This document shows, piece by piece, positions 8,407 through 16,564 of a DNA stretch of 64,000 nt. This stretch comes from Beijerinckiaceae bacterium. Its GTDB lineage: Bacteria; Pseudomonadota; Alphaproteobacteria; Rhizobiales; Beijerinckiaceae. Each line of letters opens with the position of its first letter. Position 1 is the stretch's first letter. A program made the position numbers and the translations under genes. The notes beneath the pieces are model-generated. The model did no database searches. It saw nothing but the letters and a program-made list of their open reading frames with translations, and was not told where the DNA came from. The stretch covers positions 121,580-185,579 of the forward strand of contig CANBNG010000007.1 of assembly GCA_947370975.1 (NCBI GenBank), written 5' to 3'.

Positions 8407-8495
8407 ACATTGATTGCACCAAACGGCGGCGCCGCCACCGCGAGGACAGGGGCCAGACAGGGCCCGGAGGCCGCAAGGCCGGACAGGACAGATTG

Positions 8496-10763
8496 ATGCG
8501 AGGCGCGCTCGGGGGACCCCGTCTGCTGCTGCGCCGGCTCCGCGAGGTCATGGCGGAACCGGTCAATGCACAGGCGCGCCTCGACAAGATCGTCGTCAAC
8601 ATCGCCTCCAACATGGTGGCCGAGGTCTGCTCGGTCTATGTGCTGCGCGATGACGGCCGCCTCGAGCTGTTTGCAACCGAAGGCCTGAACCACGAGGCCG
8701 TCCATCTCACCACCATGCGCTCGGGCGAGGGCTTGGTCGGGCGCATTGCCGAGTCGGCGGAATCGCTCGCGCTCTCAGATGCGCAATCCCACCCCGCCTT
8801 CTCCTACAAGCCGGAGACGGGCGAAGAGATCTACCATTCCTTCCTCGGCGTGCCGATCCTGCGCGGCGGCAATACGCTTGGCGTGCTGGTGGTGCAGAAC
8901 AAGGCGCGCCGCACCTATTCGGAAGAAGAGGTCGAGGTTCTCCAGACCACGGCCATGTTGCTCGCCGAAATGATCGCGTCGGGCGAATTGCAGTCGATTG
9001 TGCGCCCCGGCAACAATATTGCGCTGCGCCGTCCCCTCGCGCTGCATGGCTCGGCGGTTGCCGAGGGCGTTGGCCTTGGCCATGTCGTGCTGCACGAGCC
9101 GCGCGTCTCCATCAAGCAATTGATCTCGGATGATCCGGCGCGCGAGGAATCCCGCCTCGATGCCGCGCTTGAAAGCGTGCGCCACACGATCGACACGCTG
9201 ATCGACCGTGGCGATCAGGCGGGCCCGGGCGAGCATGTCGAAGTGCTCGAAACCTTCCGCATGTTCGCCCATGACCGGGGCTGGCTGCGCCGCCTGCGCG
9301 AGGCCATCGCCTCCGGACTGACGGCGGAAGCCGCCGTCGAGCGCGTGCAAAACGACGCGCGCGCGAAATTGCAGCGCCGCACGGACCCCTATCTGCGCGA
9401 GCGGCTGCATGATCTCGATGATCTCGCCAACCGCCTGCTGCATGAGCTGACGGGCGAGAGCTTCGTCGTCGCGCACGACCAGATGCCCGACAATGCGATC
9501 ATTGTCGCCCGCACCATGGGCCCCGCAGCCCTCCTCGATTACGATCGCGGCAAGCTGCGCGGCCTCGTGCTGGAGGATGGCGGCCCCTCGAGCCATGTCG
9601 CGATTATCGCGCGCGCGCTTGGCATTCCGATGGTCGGGGACGTCAAGAATATCGTCGATCTGGTCGAGCCAAACGATGCGATCATCGTCGACGGGTCGGC
9701 GGGCGATGTGCAATTGCGCCCGCAGCCGGATGTCGAGGCGTCCTATGGCGAAAAGGCGCGCCTGCGCGCCAAGCGGCAGGAGCAATATCACAAGCTGCGC
9801 GATGTGCCCGCGCTGACGAAGGATGGCGTGGCCATCGGCCTGCACATGAATGCGGGTCTGGCCATTGACCTGCCGCATGTGGCCGAAACCGGCGCGGCCT
9901 CGATCGGGCTGTTTCGCACCGAATTGCAATTCATGGTCGCGGCGCAATTCCCGCGCGTGAAAGAGCAATATGCGCTTTACAAAAACGTGATGGATGCCGT
10001 GCCCGATGTGCCGGTGACCTTCCGCACGCTCGATATCGGCGGCGACAAGATCCTGCCTTATATGTCGCATTTCGAGGAAGACAATCCGGCGCTGGGTTGG
10101 CGCGCGATCCGCATCGGCCTCGACCGGCCGGCGCTTTTGCGCCTGCAATTGCGCGCGATGTTGCGCGCAGGCGCGGGGCGCGAAATGCGCATCATGTTCC
10201 CGATGGTTGCCACCTGCGCGGAATTTGATGCGGCCAAACATCTCCTCGAACGCGAGATTGCCCATCTGACGCTGCACAAATACGAACTGCCCCGCGATCT
10301 GAAACTCGGCATCATGATCGAGGTGCCCTCCGTGCTCTGGCAGCTCGATGAAATGCTCGCGCGCGTCGATTTCGTGTCTGTGGGCTCGAACGATCTGATG
10401 CAATATGTCTTTGCGGCAGACCGCGATAATCGCCGTGTTGCGGATCGTTTCGATCCGCTTTCGCCCCCTGCATTGCGCCTGCTGAAATCCATCACCGACA
10501 GGGCAGCCCTCACCGGCACGCCGGTGACATTATGCGGCGAGATTGGCGGGCGGCCGCTTGAGGCCATGGCGCTGATCGGCATTGGCTATCGCGGGCTGTC
10601 GATGTCGCCGGCCTCCATCGGTCCGGTGAAGGCCATGCTGCTCGCGCTCAATGCGTCGGAAGTCGCAGGCCTTATCGAAGATCTGCTCGCCCAGAAGAGC
10701 GGTGCGCAATCGATCCGGCAGGAATTGCGCGCTTATGCGGAGGCCAAGGGCGTGCCGCTTTAG
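8496..10763 (+). CDS. ptsP: Phosphoenolpyruvate-protein phosphotransferase, nitrogen PTS enzyme I (EI-Ntr)
   Basis: PtsP is the first phosphoryl carrier of the nitrogen PTS, taking phosphate from PEP and passing it to NPr. From the ATG at 8496 (MRGALGGPRLLLRRLREVMAE) the protein has 755 residues. An N-terminal GAF domain (about 25-165) with VYVLRDDGRLELFATEGL is followed by the helical NPr-binding region, the phosphohistidine domain with GGPSSHVAII (His367 is the phospho-acceptor), and the PEP-binding barrel ending near LCGEIGGRP (Cys680). A further upstream ATG would add a basic, non-conserved stretch. Regulation probably senses nitrogen status through the GAF domain, by analogy with the family. 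Confidence 0.95.
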   Translation: MRGALGGPRLLLRRLREVMAEPVNAQARLDKIVVNIASNMVAEVCSVYVLRDDGRLELFATEGLNHEAVHLTTMRSGEGLVGRIAESAESLALSDAQSHPAFSYKPETGEEIYHSFLGVPILRGGNTLGVLVVQNKARRTYSEEEVEVLQTTAMLLAEMIASGELQSIVRPGNNIALRRPLALHGSAVAEGVGLGHVVLHEPRVSIKQLISDDPAREESRLDAALESVRHTIDTLIDRGDQAGPGEHVEVLETFRMFAHDRGWLRRLREAIASGLTAEAAVERVQNDARAKLQRRTDPYLRERLHDLDDLANRLLHELTGESFVVAHDQMPDNAIIVARTMGPAALLDYDRGKLRGLVLEDGGPSSHVAIIARALGIPMVGDVKNIVDLVEPNDAIIVDGSAGDVQLRPQPDVEASYGEKARLRAKRQEQYHKLRDVPALTKDGVAIGLHMNAGLAIDLPHVAETGAASIGLFRTELQFMVAAQFPRVKEQYALYKNVMDAVPDVPVTFRTLDIGGDKILPYMSHFEEDNPALGWRAIRIGLDRPALLRLQLRAMLRAGAGREMRIMFPMVATCAEFDAAKHLLEREIAHLTLHKYELPRDLKLGIMIEVPSVLWQLDEMLARVDFVSVGSNDLMQYVFAADRDNRRVADRFDPLSPPALRLLKSITDRAALTGTPVTLCGEIGGRPLEAMALIGIGYRGLSMSPASIGPVKAMLLALNASEVAGLIEDLLAQKSGAQSIRQELRAYAEAKGVPL

Positions 10764-10819
10764 GCAGGGCAATTGCGTTTCTCCGCCTAGCCCAGCCGCA
10801 CGCCCACGCCGGATTCATC

Positions 10820-11890
10820 ATGCTGCCTCAAGACAAGCTCGACCTTATCCTGCGCCGCCACGACGAACTCTCCGCGCGCCTCGCCGCTGGCGTGAGCGGG
10901 AGCGATTTCGCGACCTGTTCGCGCGAATTGTCCGAGCTCGATCCGGTGGTGGAGGCAATCCGCGCCTGGCGCGATGCGCTTGATGAATGTCGTGGCATCG
11001 AGGCCATGCTGGAAGATGCCGGCACCGATGCCGAGATGCGCGAACTGGCCGAAGAAGAGCGCCATGAAGCCGAGGCGCGGCTGGCCGAGCTCGAACAGAA
11101 AATCAAGATCGCGCTTCTGCCGCGCGATGTCGCTGACGAGCGCGGCGCGATTCTCGAATTGCGCGCGGGCACGGGCGGTGACGAGGCGGCGCTTTTTGTT
11201 GGCGACCTCTATCGCATGTATGCGCGCTACGCCGATCTGCATGGCTGGAAGCTGGAGCTTCTCTCAGCCAGCGAAGGCACGGCTGGCGGCTACAAGGAAC
11301 TCATCGCTTCGGTGATCGGGCGCGGCGTCTTTGCAAAACTCAAATTCGAATCCGGCGTGCACCGCGTCCAGCGCGTGCCTGCAACCGAAACGCAGGGACG
11401 TATTCACACGTCAGCTGCCACCGTCGCCGTTCTGCCCGAGGCTGAAGATGTCGATATCGATATCAACGAGGCTGATCTGAAGATCGACACGATGCGCGCC
11501 CAGGGCGCGGGCGGCCAGCACGTCAACAAGACGGAATCGGCCATCCGCATCACCCATGTGCCCACCGGCACGATTGTCTTCGTGCAGGAAGAGCGCTCGC
11601 AGCACAAGAATCGCGCGCGCGCCATGTCGCTGCTGCGCGCACGCCTTTACGATTCACAGCGCACGAAGCTCGATTCCGAGCGCGCCGCCGACCGCAAATC
11701 GCAGGTCGGCTCGGGCGACCGCTCGGAGCGCATCCGCACCTATAATTTTCCGCAAGGGCGCGTCACCGATCACCGCATCAACCTGACGCTCTACAAGCTC
11801 GACAAGGTGATCGCGGGCGATGCACTCGACGAGATCATCGATCCGCTGATCACCGAGAATCAGGCTGCCCAGCTCGCTGCGCAGGATTGA
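10820..11890 (+). CDS. prfA: Peptide chain release factor 1
   Basis: RF1 releases the finished peptide at UAG and UAA codons. The protein has 356 residues. The codon-recognition motif PxT is seen as P187-A-T189 in PATETQGR, and the catalytic GGQ is at residues 231-233 within RAQGAGGQHVNKTESA. AGTGGDEAALFVGDLYRMY is typical of domain 2. The gene follows ptsP by 56 bases and is likely co-transcribed. Its usual downstream partner prmC (hemK), which methylates the GGQ glutamine, is not here; a convergent gene begins 4 bases after the stop. Confidence 0.97.
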   Translation: MLPQDKLDLILRRHDELSARLAAGVSGSDFATCSRELSELDPVVEAIRAWRDALDECRGIEAMLEDAGTDAEMRELAEEERHEAEARLAELEQKIKIALLPRDVADERGAILELRAGTGGDEAALFVGDLYRMYARYADLHGWKLELLSASEGTAGGYKELIASVIGRGVFAKLKFESGVHRVQRVPATETQGRIHTSAATVAVLPEAEDVDIDINEADLKIDTMRAQGAGGQHVNKTESAIRITHVPTGTIVFVQEERSQHKNRARAMSLLRARLYDSQRTKLDSERAADRKSQVGSGDRSERIRTYNFPQGRVTDHRINLTLYKLDKVIAGDALDEIIDPLITENQAAQLAAQD

Positions 11891-11894
11891 GATT

Positions 11895-12182
11895 TCAGAC
11901 GCGGCCGATTTTCACGGCCATGCCGGTGATGGAGATCCGCTGAAGTGCGAGCCCCGTCGCCTCGGCATCGGGTGCGCCATCGACTTCGTAATTGACGCCT
12001 ATGACGGCATCGGCATCCACGCTTTCGGCATTGGCGATCAATTGCAGGAGGGCGGCTTCTTTCCAGTCGCCATCACGCGCACGGTTCCGGCCCGCCACAT
12101 GCCAGCCGGTTGCCGCGCGAATGCGCCCGATCACAGTCAGGCTGCGCGCTCCCTCGATGCGGTCGGAAGACGAAATGATCAT
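11895..12182 (-). CDS. YbjQ/UPF0145 family protein
   Basis: This small protein of 95 residues begins MIISSSDRIEGARSLTVIG and belongs to the YbjQ-like (putative heavy-metal-binding) family. Conserved elements include the N-terminal strand, the helix with WKEAALLQLIANAESVDADAV, and IGVNYEVDGA. Members form pentameric dodecin-like rings in structures; no enzymatic role is established. An ATG at 12266 would add 28 residues with no family similarity. It converges on prfA. Confidence 0.65.
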   Translation of the reverse strand: MIISSSDRIEGARSLTVIGRIRAATGWHVAGRNRARDGDWKEAALLQLIANAESVDADAVIGVNYEVDGAPDAEATGLALQRISITGMAVKIGRV

Positions 12183-12304
12183 GTCGGTCAGCCTCGCGCG
12201 CCAGCCAGTCTGGCAGGTGCAACTTTCGACAAGCTTGATGGCTGAATATCGGCGCGAGCGCGGCACAATGTGTCACTCAACACCTATTTCAGCCTGACTG
12301 TGCG

Positions 12305-13039
12305 TCAGGCGACCACAGCCGCGCGCTCTTCTGCGCTCAGCAATCGGTATGCGCCCGGCGCCAGATCATCTGGCAGAACCAGCCCGCCGATGCTCATGCG
12401 GTGCAGGCCAAGCACGTGGTTGCCGACCGCGGCAAACATGCGGCGGACCTGGTGGTAGCGGCCTTCTGTGATCGTCAGCACAGCTTCGCGTTCCGACAGA
12501 ACCTCCAGAGAGGCCGGTAAACAGGGCGTCTTTTCGTTTTCGAGTTGCAGCGTGCCGGACGCAAAGATTGCGGCCTCGTCGCCGCGCAGCGGGCGGTCGA
12601 GGGTGGCGCGATAGCGCTTGGCGATTTGCGCGCGCGGCGAGATGACCTGATGCAGGAAGTCGCCATCATCGGTGAGCAGCAGCAGGCCCGATGTGTCCTT
12701 GTCGAGGCGTCCGACGCTGGAGATTTTCGGCTCGCGCTTCTGCCAGCGTTCGGGCAGCAGGCCATAGACGAGTGCGCCCGCCTCATTATGCGAGCAGGTC
12801 GCCCCAAGCGGCTTGTTCATCATCAGCACGAGGCCGGGCAAGGGATCGAGCGGCTCGCGGAAATATTGCAGGCGTTCTGTCAGGTCGGGCGTCAGCGCGA
12901 TGTGCTGGTCGACCTTGCGTAAAATCTCGCCGTCGAGCCGAAAACAGCTGCGGTTCAACAACATGTGGATTTCGCGGCGCGAGCCGTAACCGAGATTGGC
13001 GAGCAGCCGGTCGAGACGCAGGGTCTGCACCTTGCTCAT
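12305..13039 (-). CDS. rsuA: RsuA-family rRNA pseudouridine synthase
   Basis: The 244-residue protein has an N-terminal S4 RNA-binding domain (RLDRLLANLGYGSRREIHML) and a pseudouridine synthase domain. The catalytic aspartate lies in SVGRLDKDTSGLLLLTDDG, and EGRYHQVRRMFAAVGNHV forms the conserved C-terminal block. RsuA makes pseudouridine 516 in 16S rRNA; the related RluB/E/F enzymes act on 23S rRNA, so the exact site is inferred from length and overall similarity. Its start overlaps the stop of the upstream rsmC-like gene by 4 bases, indicating translational coupling of two rRNA-modifying enzymes. Confidence 0.85.
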   Translation of the reverse strand: MSKVQTLRLDRLLANLGYGSRREIHMLLNRSCFRLDGEILRKVDQHIALTPDLTERLQYFREPLDPLPGLVLMMNKPLGATCSHNEAGALVYGLLPERWQKREPKISSVGRLDKDTSGLLLLTDDGDFLHQVISPRAQIAKRYRATLDRPLRGDEAAIFASGTLQLENEKTPCLPASLEVLSEREAVLTITEGRYHQVRRMFAAVGNHVLGLHRMSIGGLVLPDDLAPGAYRLLSAEERAAVVA

Positions 13040-13947
13040 TTCTGCGCCTGATAGATCTTGTAACCATTGGCCTCGGCCACGAGGTTCACGCGGCGAAACA
13101 GCGGCTTTAGGATGGCCTCATAGGGCAGGTGGCGATTGGCGGTGAGCCAGAGCGTCCCGCCCGTGCGCAGCAAGGCCGCAGCGCGCTGGATGAAGGCCTG
13201 GCCGAGCCCGTGGTTTTCATGGCCCGCCTCATGGAAGGGCGGGTTCATCACGATGAAATCGAGACCCGCAAGGCCGGTCAGCTTGCGCGCATCGGCCCAG
13301 AGGAAGGTCGCGCGTGCATCTTCGATATTGCGCCTGGCCATGTCGATGGCGCGTGCGTCGAGATCGATGAGGGTGAGTGCGGCAACCTTGGGGGAGGCGA
13401 GCACGGTCGACGCCAGCACGCCAAGCCCGCAGCCCAGATCCGCGCCCTTGCCCGAGAGCGGCGGGAGATGGCCAAGCAGCAGCGCGCTGCCGGGATCGAT
13501 CCGGTTCCAGCTGAAAATGCCAGGCTGCGACCACAGGCCGATATCATCGAGATAGCGGGGCGCCCCGGCGGCAATCGCGTCTTCGATGGCAAGAGCATCG
13601 CCCGGGCCTGCGGTGACGCAGATGCGGTGATGGCGGCGCGCGGATTCAGTGATCGCGCAGCCAAGGCCGGTCAGATCCTGCGCGAGGCGCGAGCCGCCCT
13701 TGTCCTTGGGCGCAAGTACGGTGAGATGGGAACCGGGCGCGAGCGCGCGCAAGGCCAGCGCTATGGCGTAATGGCGCTCGACGGTGCCGGGTGGGGCGAG
13801 CATGGCCAAGCCATTGAGCGAGCCGGGCAGGGCGTCCTCGAGACGGGCGGCATTGGGGACGAGCGGCGAATATTGCCGGGCGGCATCGGTCGGCCCGACA
13901 AGGTCTTCGGAGGGCGCGCCATAGACATTTTCAAACTCGGTCATCAA
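13036..13947 (-). CDS. RsmC-like class I methyltransferase (16S rRNA m2G1207 type)
   Basis: The 303-residue protein has a divergent N-terminal half and a C-terminal SAM-binding domain. Motif I is GADLGCGLGVLAS, and the N2-guanine/adenine type motif IV is DFIVMNPPFHEAG. This pairing is typical of RsmC and RlmG, which methylate guanine N2 in rRNA. RsmC is favoured by size and the FSWNRIDPGSALLLGHLPP segment (RsmC has a similar PGVFS...LD.GS stretch). It overlaps the DUF1178 gene upstream and rsuA downstream by 4 bases each, so the three are co-translated. Confidence 0.75.
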   Translation of the reverse strand: MMTEFENVYGAPSEDLVGPTDAARQYSPLVPNAARLEDALPGSLNGLAMLAPPGTVERHYAIALALRALAPGSHLTVLAPKDKGGSRLAQDLTGLGCAITESARRHHRICVTAGPGDALAIEDAIAAGAPRYLDDIGLWSQPGIFSWNRIDPGSALLLGHLPPLSGKGADLGCGLGVLASTVLASPKVAALTLIDLDARAIDMARRNIEDARATFLWADARKLTGLAGLDFIVMNPPFHEAGHENHGLGQAFIQRAAALLRTGGTLWLTANRHLPYEAILKPLFRRVNLVAEANGYKIYQAQK

Positions 13948-14432
13948 TTGCGCTCTTCCGGTAGATCGGGGATCGGCAGGACGGGAATGCCATCCTCCAG
14001 CAAGGCGCGGGCATCCTCGAAACTGGCGGTGCCGCGGATCGAGCGGGCGGGTGTGTCGCCCTCATGCATCTTGCGCGCTTCCTCGGGGAAGGACGCGCCG
14101 ACGTCCTCGGAACTGGCGACGATCTTTTCGTGCAGCTCGCGGATCATGCTGCGCAGCTGCTGCTGGCTTTCATTGAGCAGAGCCATGCCCTGGGGCGGGG
14201 CGGCGGGCGCGGGCAGATTGGCCGGCTGCTGGTCGTTGGCGGGCACGGGCGTTGCGCCCTCACGATCCTTGCGGGCGACATTTGGGGCCATGATCGCCTT
14301 GGTGACTTTGGGCGATTGGCAATAGGGGCAGGTGACAAAGCCGCGCTTGACCTGCACATCGAAGGAATCGCTGCTCGCAAACCAGCTTTCAAACTCATGG
14401 CCAATGTCGCAATGAAGCGAATATTTGATCAT
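13944..14432 (-). CDS. DUF1178 family protein
   Basis: This protein of 162 residues starts MIKYSLHCDIGHEFESWF. The family is restricted mainly to proteobacteria. The N-terminus holds a zinc-ribbon-like half with C-DIGHEFE and CPYCQSPKVTKAIMAPNV. The central stretch is Pro/Ala-rich and the C-terminus has a helix-rich segment with SFPEEARKMHEGDTPARSIRGTA split across conserved blocks. Function is unknown. In many Hyphomicrobiales it sits between grxC and ubiG with a nitrilase-family gene beside it; here no nitrilase gene is present. It starts 7 bases after the grxC stop. Confidence 0.8.
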   Translation of the reverse strand: MIKYSLHCDIGHEFESWFASSDSFDVQVKRGFVTCPYCQSPKVTKAIMAPNVARKDREGATPVPANDQQPANLPAPAAPPQGMALLNESQQQLRSMIRELHEKIVASSEDVGASFPEEARKMHEGDTPARSIRGTASFEDARALLEDGIPVLPIPDLPEERN

Positions 14433-14439
14433 GGAGCGC

Positions 14440-14697
14440 TCAGCCTTCCAGCAAGGCGTCGAGCTTGCCGGCCCGTTCGAGCGCATGCAGATCATCGCAG
14501 CCCCCGACATGCGTCGCGCCGATGAAGATCTGCGGCACGGTCCAGCCGCCGTTGGCGCGGCGTGCCATGTCCTGCTGCTTGTCGGCATCTCCATCGACCG
14601 AAATTTCCTCATAGGCGACGTTTTTCGCGCCGAGCAGGGACTTGGCGCGGGCGCAATAGCCGCAGGTGCTCTTGGTGTAGATGGTGACGGGCTGCAT
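14440..14697 (-). CDS. grxC: Glutaredoxin 3
   Basis: The 85-residue protein beginning MQPVTIYTKSTCGYC is a dithiol glutaredoxin with active-site Cys12 and Cys15 (CGYC rather than the more usual CPYC). The glutathione-binding TVP motif is in GGWTVPQIFIG, and HVGGCDDLHALE closes the fold. It reduces protein disulfides and glutathione mixed disulfides in the cytoplasm. An ATG six codons upstream gives an unusual extension, so 14697 is chosen. It lies between comF and the DUF1178 gene in a leftward operon. Confidence 0.93.
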   Translation of the reverse strand: MQPVTIYTKSTCGYCARAKSLLGAKNVAYEEISVDGDADKQQDMARRANGGWTVPQIFIGATHVGGCDDLHALERAGKLDALLEG

Positions 14698-14736
14698 ATT
14701 GGTCCTTCCTCGCAAGCGCGTTCCTTATATGGCCTG

Positions 14737-15549
14737 TCAGGCCCCCGCCACAACCCGCGCGAAGGTGAGCACGTCCACCTGCGCCGCGCCCGCGCGCAGC
14801 AACACCCGCGCCGCCGCATTCAGCGTTGCCCCCGAGGTCAGCACATCGTCGACGAGCAGGATGCGTGCGCCCGCGATGGCGCCGGCTGCCTCCGGGCGCA
14901 CCTGAAACGCGCCCTGCACATTGGCCGCGCGGGCCTCCCGGGTAAGCCCGACCTGCGGCCGCGTCGCTTTGACCCGCGTCAGCGCCAGCGGCTCATAGGG
15001 CAGGGCGGCATGGGCTGCCAGCGCCTGCGCCAGCACGCCAGCCTGGTTGTAGCGCCGGCTCCAGAGCCTGAAACGATGGAGCGGCACGGGAATGACCATA
15101 TCGGCCTGCGCCGTCAGCTCCGTACCCGCCCGCGCCATCCAGCGCGCCATCGCGGGGGCGAGGTCGAGCCGGTCGCCATATTTGAGCCGCTGCACCAGCC
15201 GCCGGGCCGGCCCCTCCTCATACAACGCCACGGCCCGCGCCCGCTGGAACACCGGCGGGTCGGCCTGGGCTGCCGGGGAGATGAGGCCCGGCCCCAGATC
15301 CTGGGGAAAGGGCGTGCCGAGCCGCTCGCAAAAGGGCCTCTCGATGAAGGGCATTTTGACCCAGCAGGCCGGGCAGAGCGTGGCGGGCGCATCCACCGCC
15401 GTCTTGCAGGCGAGGCACGTGGGTGGATAAATCCAGTCGGTCACTTGGCTCAGGCGCGAGGCAAGCCTGCGCGTGGCGAGAGCAATCGCCCGTGGCTTTG
15501 TATCTGGCTCGCCCTGCGTGCTCTCGTGCGTGCTCTCGTCCATGGGCAT
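14737..15549 (-). CDS. comF: ComF family phosphoribosyltransferase-like protein
   Basis: The 270-residue protein has an N-terminal double zinc ribbon (PPTCLACKTAVDAP, LCPACW) and a C-terminal phosphoribosyltransferase-type domain with the PRPP loop ILLVDDVLTSGATLNAA. RRYNQAGVLAQALA and ALTRVKATRPQVGLTREAR are ComF signatures. ComF homologues are linked to DNA uptake and repair in some bacteria, but their enzyme activity is not established. The gene is divergent from the methyltransferase at 15621 with a 71-base gap. ATGs at 15549 and 15543 are both possible starts. Confidence 0.88.
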   Translation of the reverse strand: MPMDESTHESTQGEPDTKPRAIALATRRLASRLSQVTDWIYPPTCLACKTAVDAPATLCPACWVKMPFIERPFCERLGTPFPQDLGPGLISPAAQADPPVFQRARAVALYEEGPARRLVQRLKYGDRLDLAPAMARWMARAGTELTAQADMVIPVPLHRFRLWSRRYNQAGVLAQALAAHAALPYEPLALTRVKATRPQVGLTREARAANVQGAFQVRPEAAGAIAGARILLVDDVLTSGATLNAAARVLLRAGAAQVDVLTFARVVAGA

Positions 15550-15620
15550 GAGCTTGGCATTTTGGGCGGGTGCTTGGAAGGGCGCTGGATAATCGACGCG
15601 CCGCGCGCCATAAAGCTGTC

Positions 15621-16505
15621 ATGTCCGCTCCCGCCCATATCGTCTTTGACCGCCCCCTTGCCCGCGCCAGGCTCGCACGGGCCTATCGGCAGGGGGCTGC
15701 CGGTTTTCTGCTCGATCATGTCGCGGATGAATTCCCCGAGCGGCTCGGTGCCGTGCTGCGGCCCTTCCCCCGCGTGCTCGATCTCGGCACGCCGGGCCCG
15801 GCTCTTGCCGAGGCTCTGGCGGCGCGCCATCCCGCGCTGCTGCTGCGCGCAGCCCCCATTGCGGCTGCCCTTGCGGCCAACGGGCCTGCGGGACTTGTCT
15901 GCGACGAAGAGGCGCTGCCCTTTGCGCCGGGCTCCTTCGATCTCGTGGTCTCGGCGCTGGCGCTCCAGGGCGTCAACGATCTGCCCGGCGCGTTGGTGCA
16001 GATCCGCCGCGTGCTGGCTCCCGATGGTCTGTTCATGGGCTGCCTGCTGGGCGGCCAGACATTGCAGGAATTGCGGCTTGCTTTGGCGCAGGCCGAAGAG
16101 GAGGTGTTGGGCGGCGTCAGCCCGCGCGTCGCGCCCTTCGCCGATCTGCGCGACATGGGCGGACTGTTGCAGCGCGCAGGCTTTGCCCTGCCGGTGACGG
16201 ATGCCGACCAGATCACGGTACGCTACGGCTCGATCTTCGGCCTGTTCCGCGATTTGCGGGCCATGGGGGCGACCAATGTGCTGGTGGCGCGTGACCGGCG
16301 TCCGCTGCGCCGCGCCGTGCTGATGCGCGCAGCCGAGATCTATCAGAGCCGATTTGCCGATCCCGACGGGCGTCTGCGCGCGACCTTCGAGATCGTCTGG
16401 CTGTCGGGCTGGGCTCCGCATGAGAGCCAGCAGAAGCCGCTGCAACCAGGCTCCGCCAAGGCACGGCTTGCCGATGCGCTGGGCGCGGTCGAGCGCAAGC
16501 TTTGA
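15621..16505 (+). CDS. SAM-dependent methyltransferase, NDUFAF5-like
   Basis: The 294-residue protein starts MSAPAHIVFDRPLARARLAR. The family pattern shared with human NDUFAF5 and alphaproteobacterial homologues is seen in VFDRPLARARLARA, DEEALPFAPGSFDLVVSALALQGVNDLPGALVQIRRVLAPDG and the C-terminal region with TFEIVWLSGWAPHESQQKPL (blocks given separately in the sequence). The usual glycine-rich motif I is degenerate (LDLGTPGPALAEAL). NDUFAF5 hydroxylates a complex I subunit, so methyl transfer is not certain. It is divergent from comF, an arrangement common in the order. An upstream ATG at 15570 is less likely. Confidence 0.75.
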   Translation: MSAPAHIVFDRPLARARLARAYRQGAAGFLLDHVADEFPERLGAVLRPFPRVLDLGTPGPALAEALAARHPALLLRAAPIAAALAANGPAGLVCDEEALPFAPGSFDLVVSALALQGVNDLPGALVQIRRVLAPDGLFMGCLLGGQTLQELRLALAQAEEEVLGGVSPRVAPFADLRDMGGLLQRAGFALPVTDADQITVRYGSIFGLFRDLRAMGATNVLVARDRRPLRRAVLMRAAEIYQSRFADPDGRLRATFEIVWLSGWAPHESQQKPLQPGSAKARLADALGAVERKL

Positions 16506-16564
16506 GGGCGCAGCATTTTTGTCGCGCTCGCCCGCCTGCGCAAAACCTGCTATGAGCCGCGCCC

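Noticed and set aside
8775..10403. Minus-strand frame of over 500 codons opposite ptsP
   Set aside because: Antisense to an unmistakable ptsP; composition and lack of domains mark it as a shadow.
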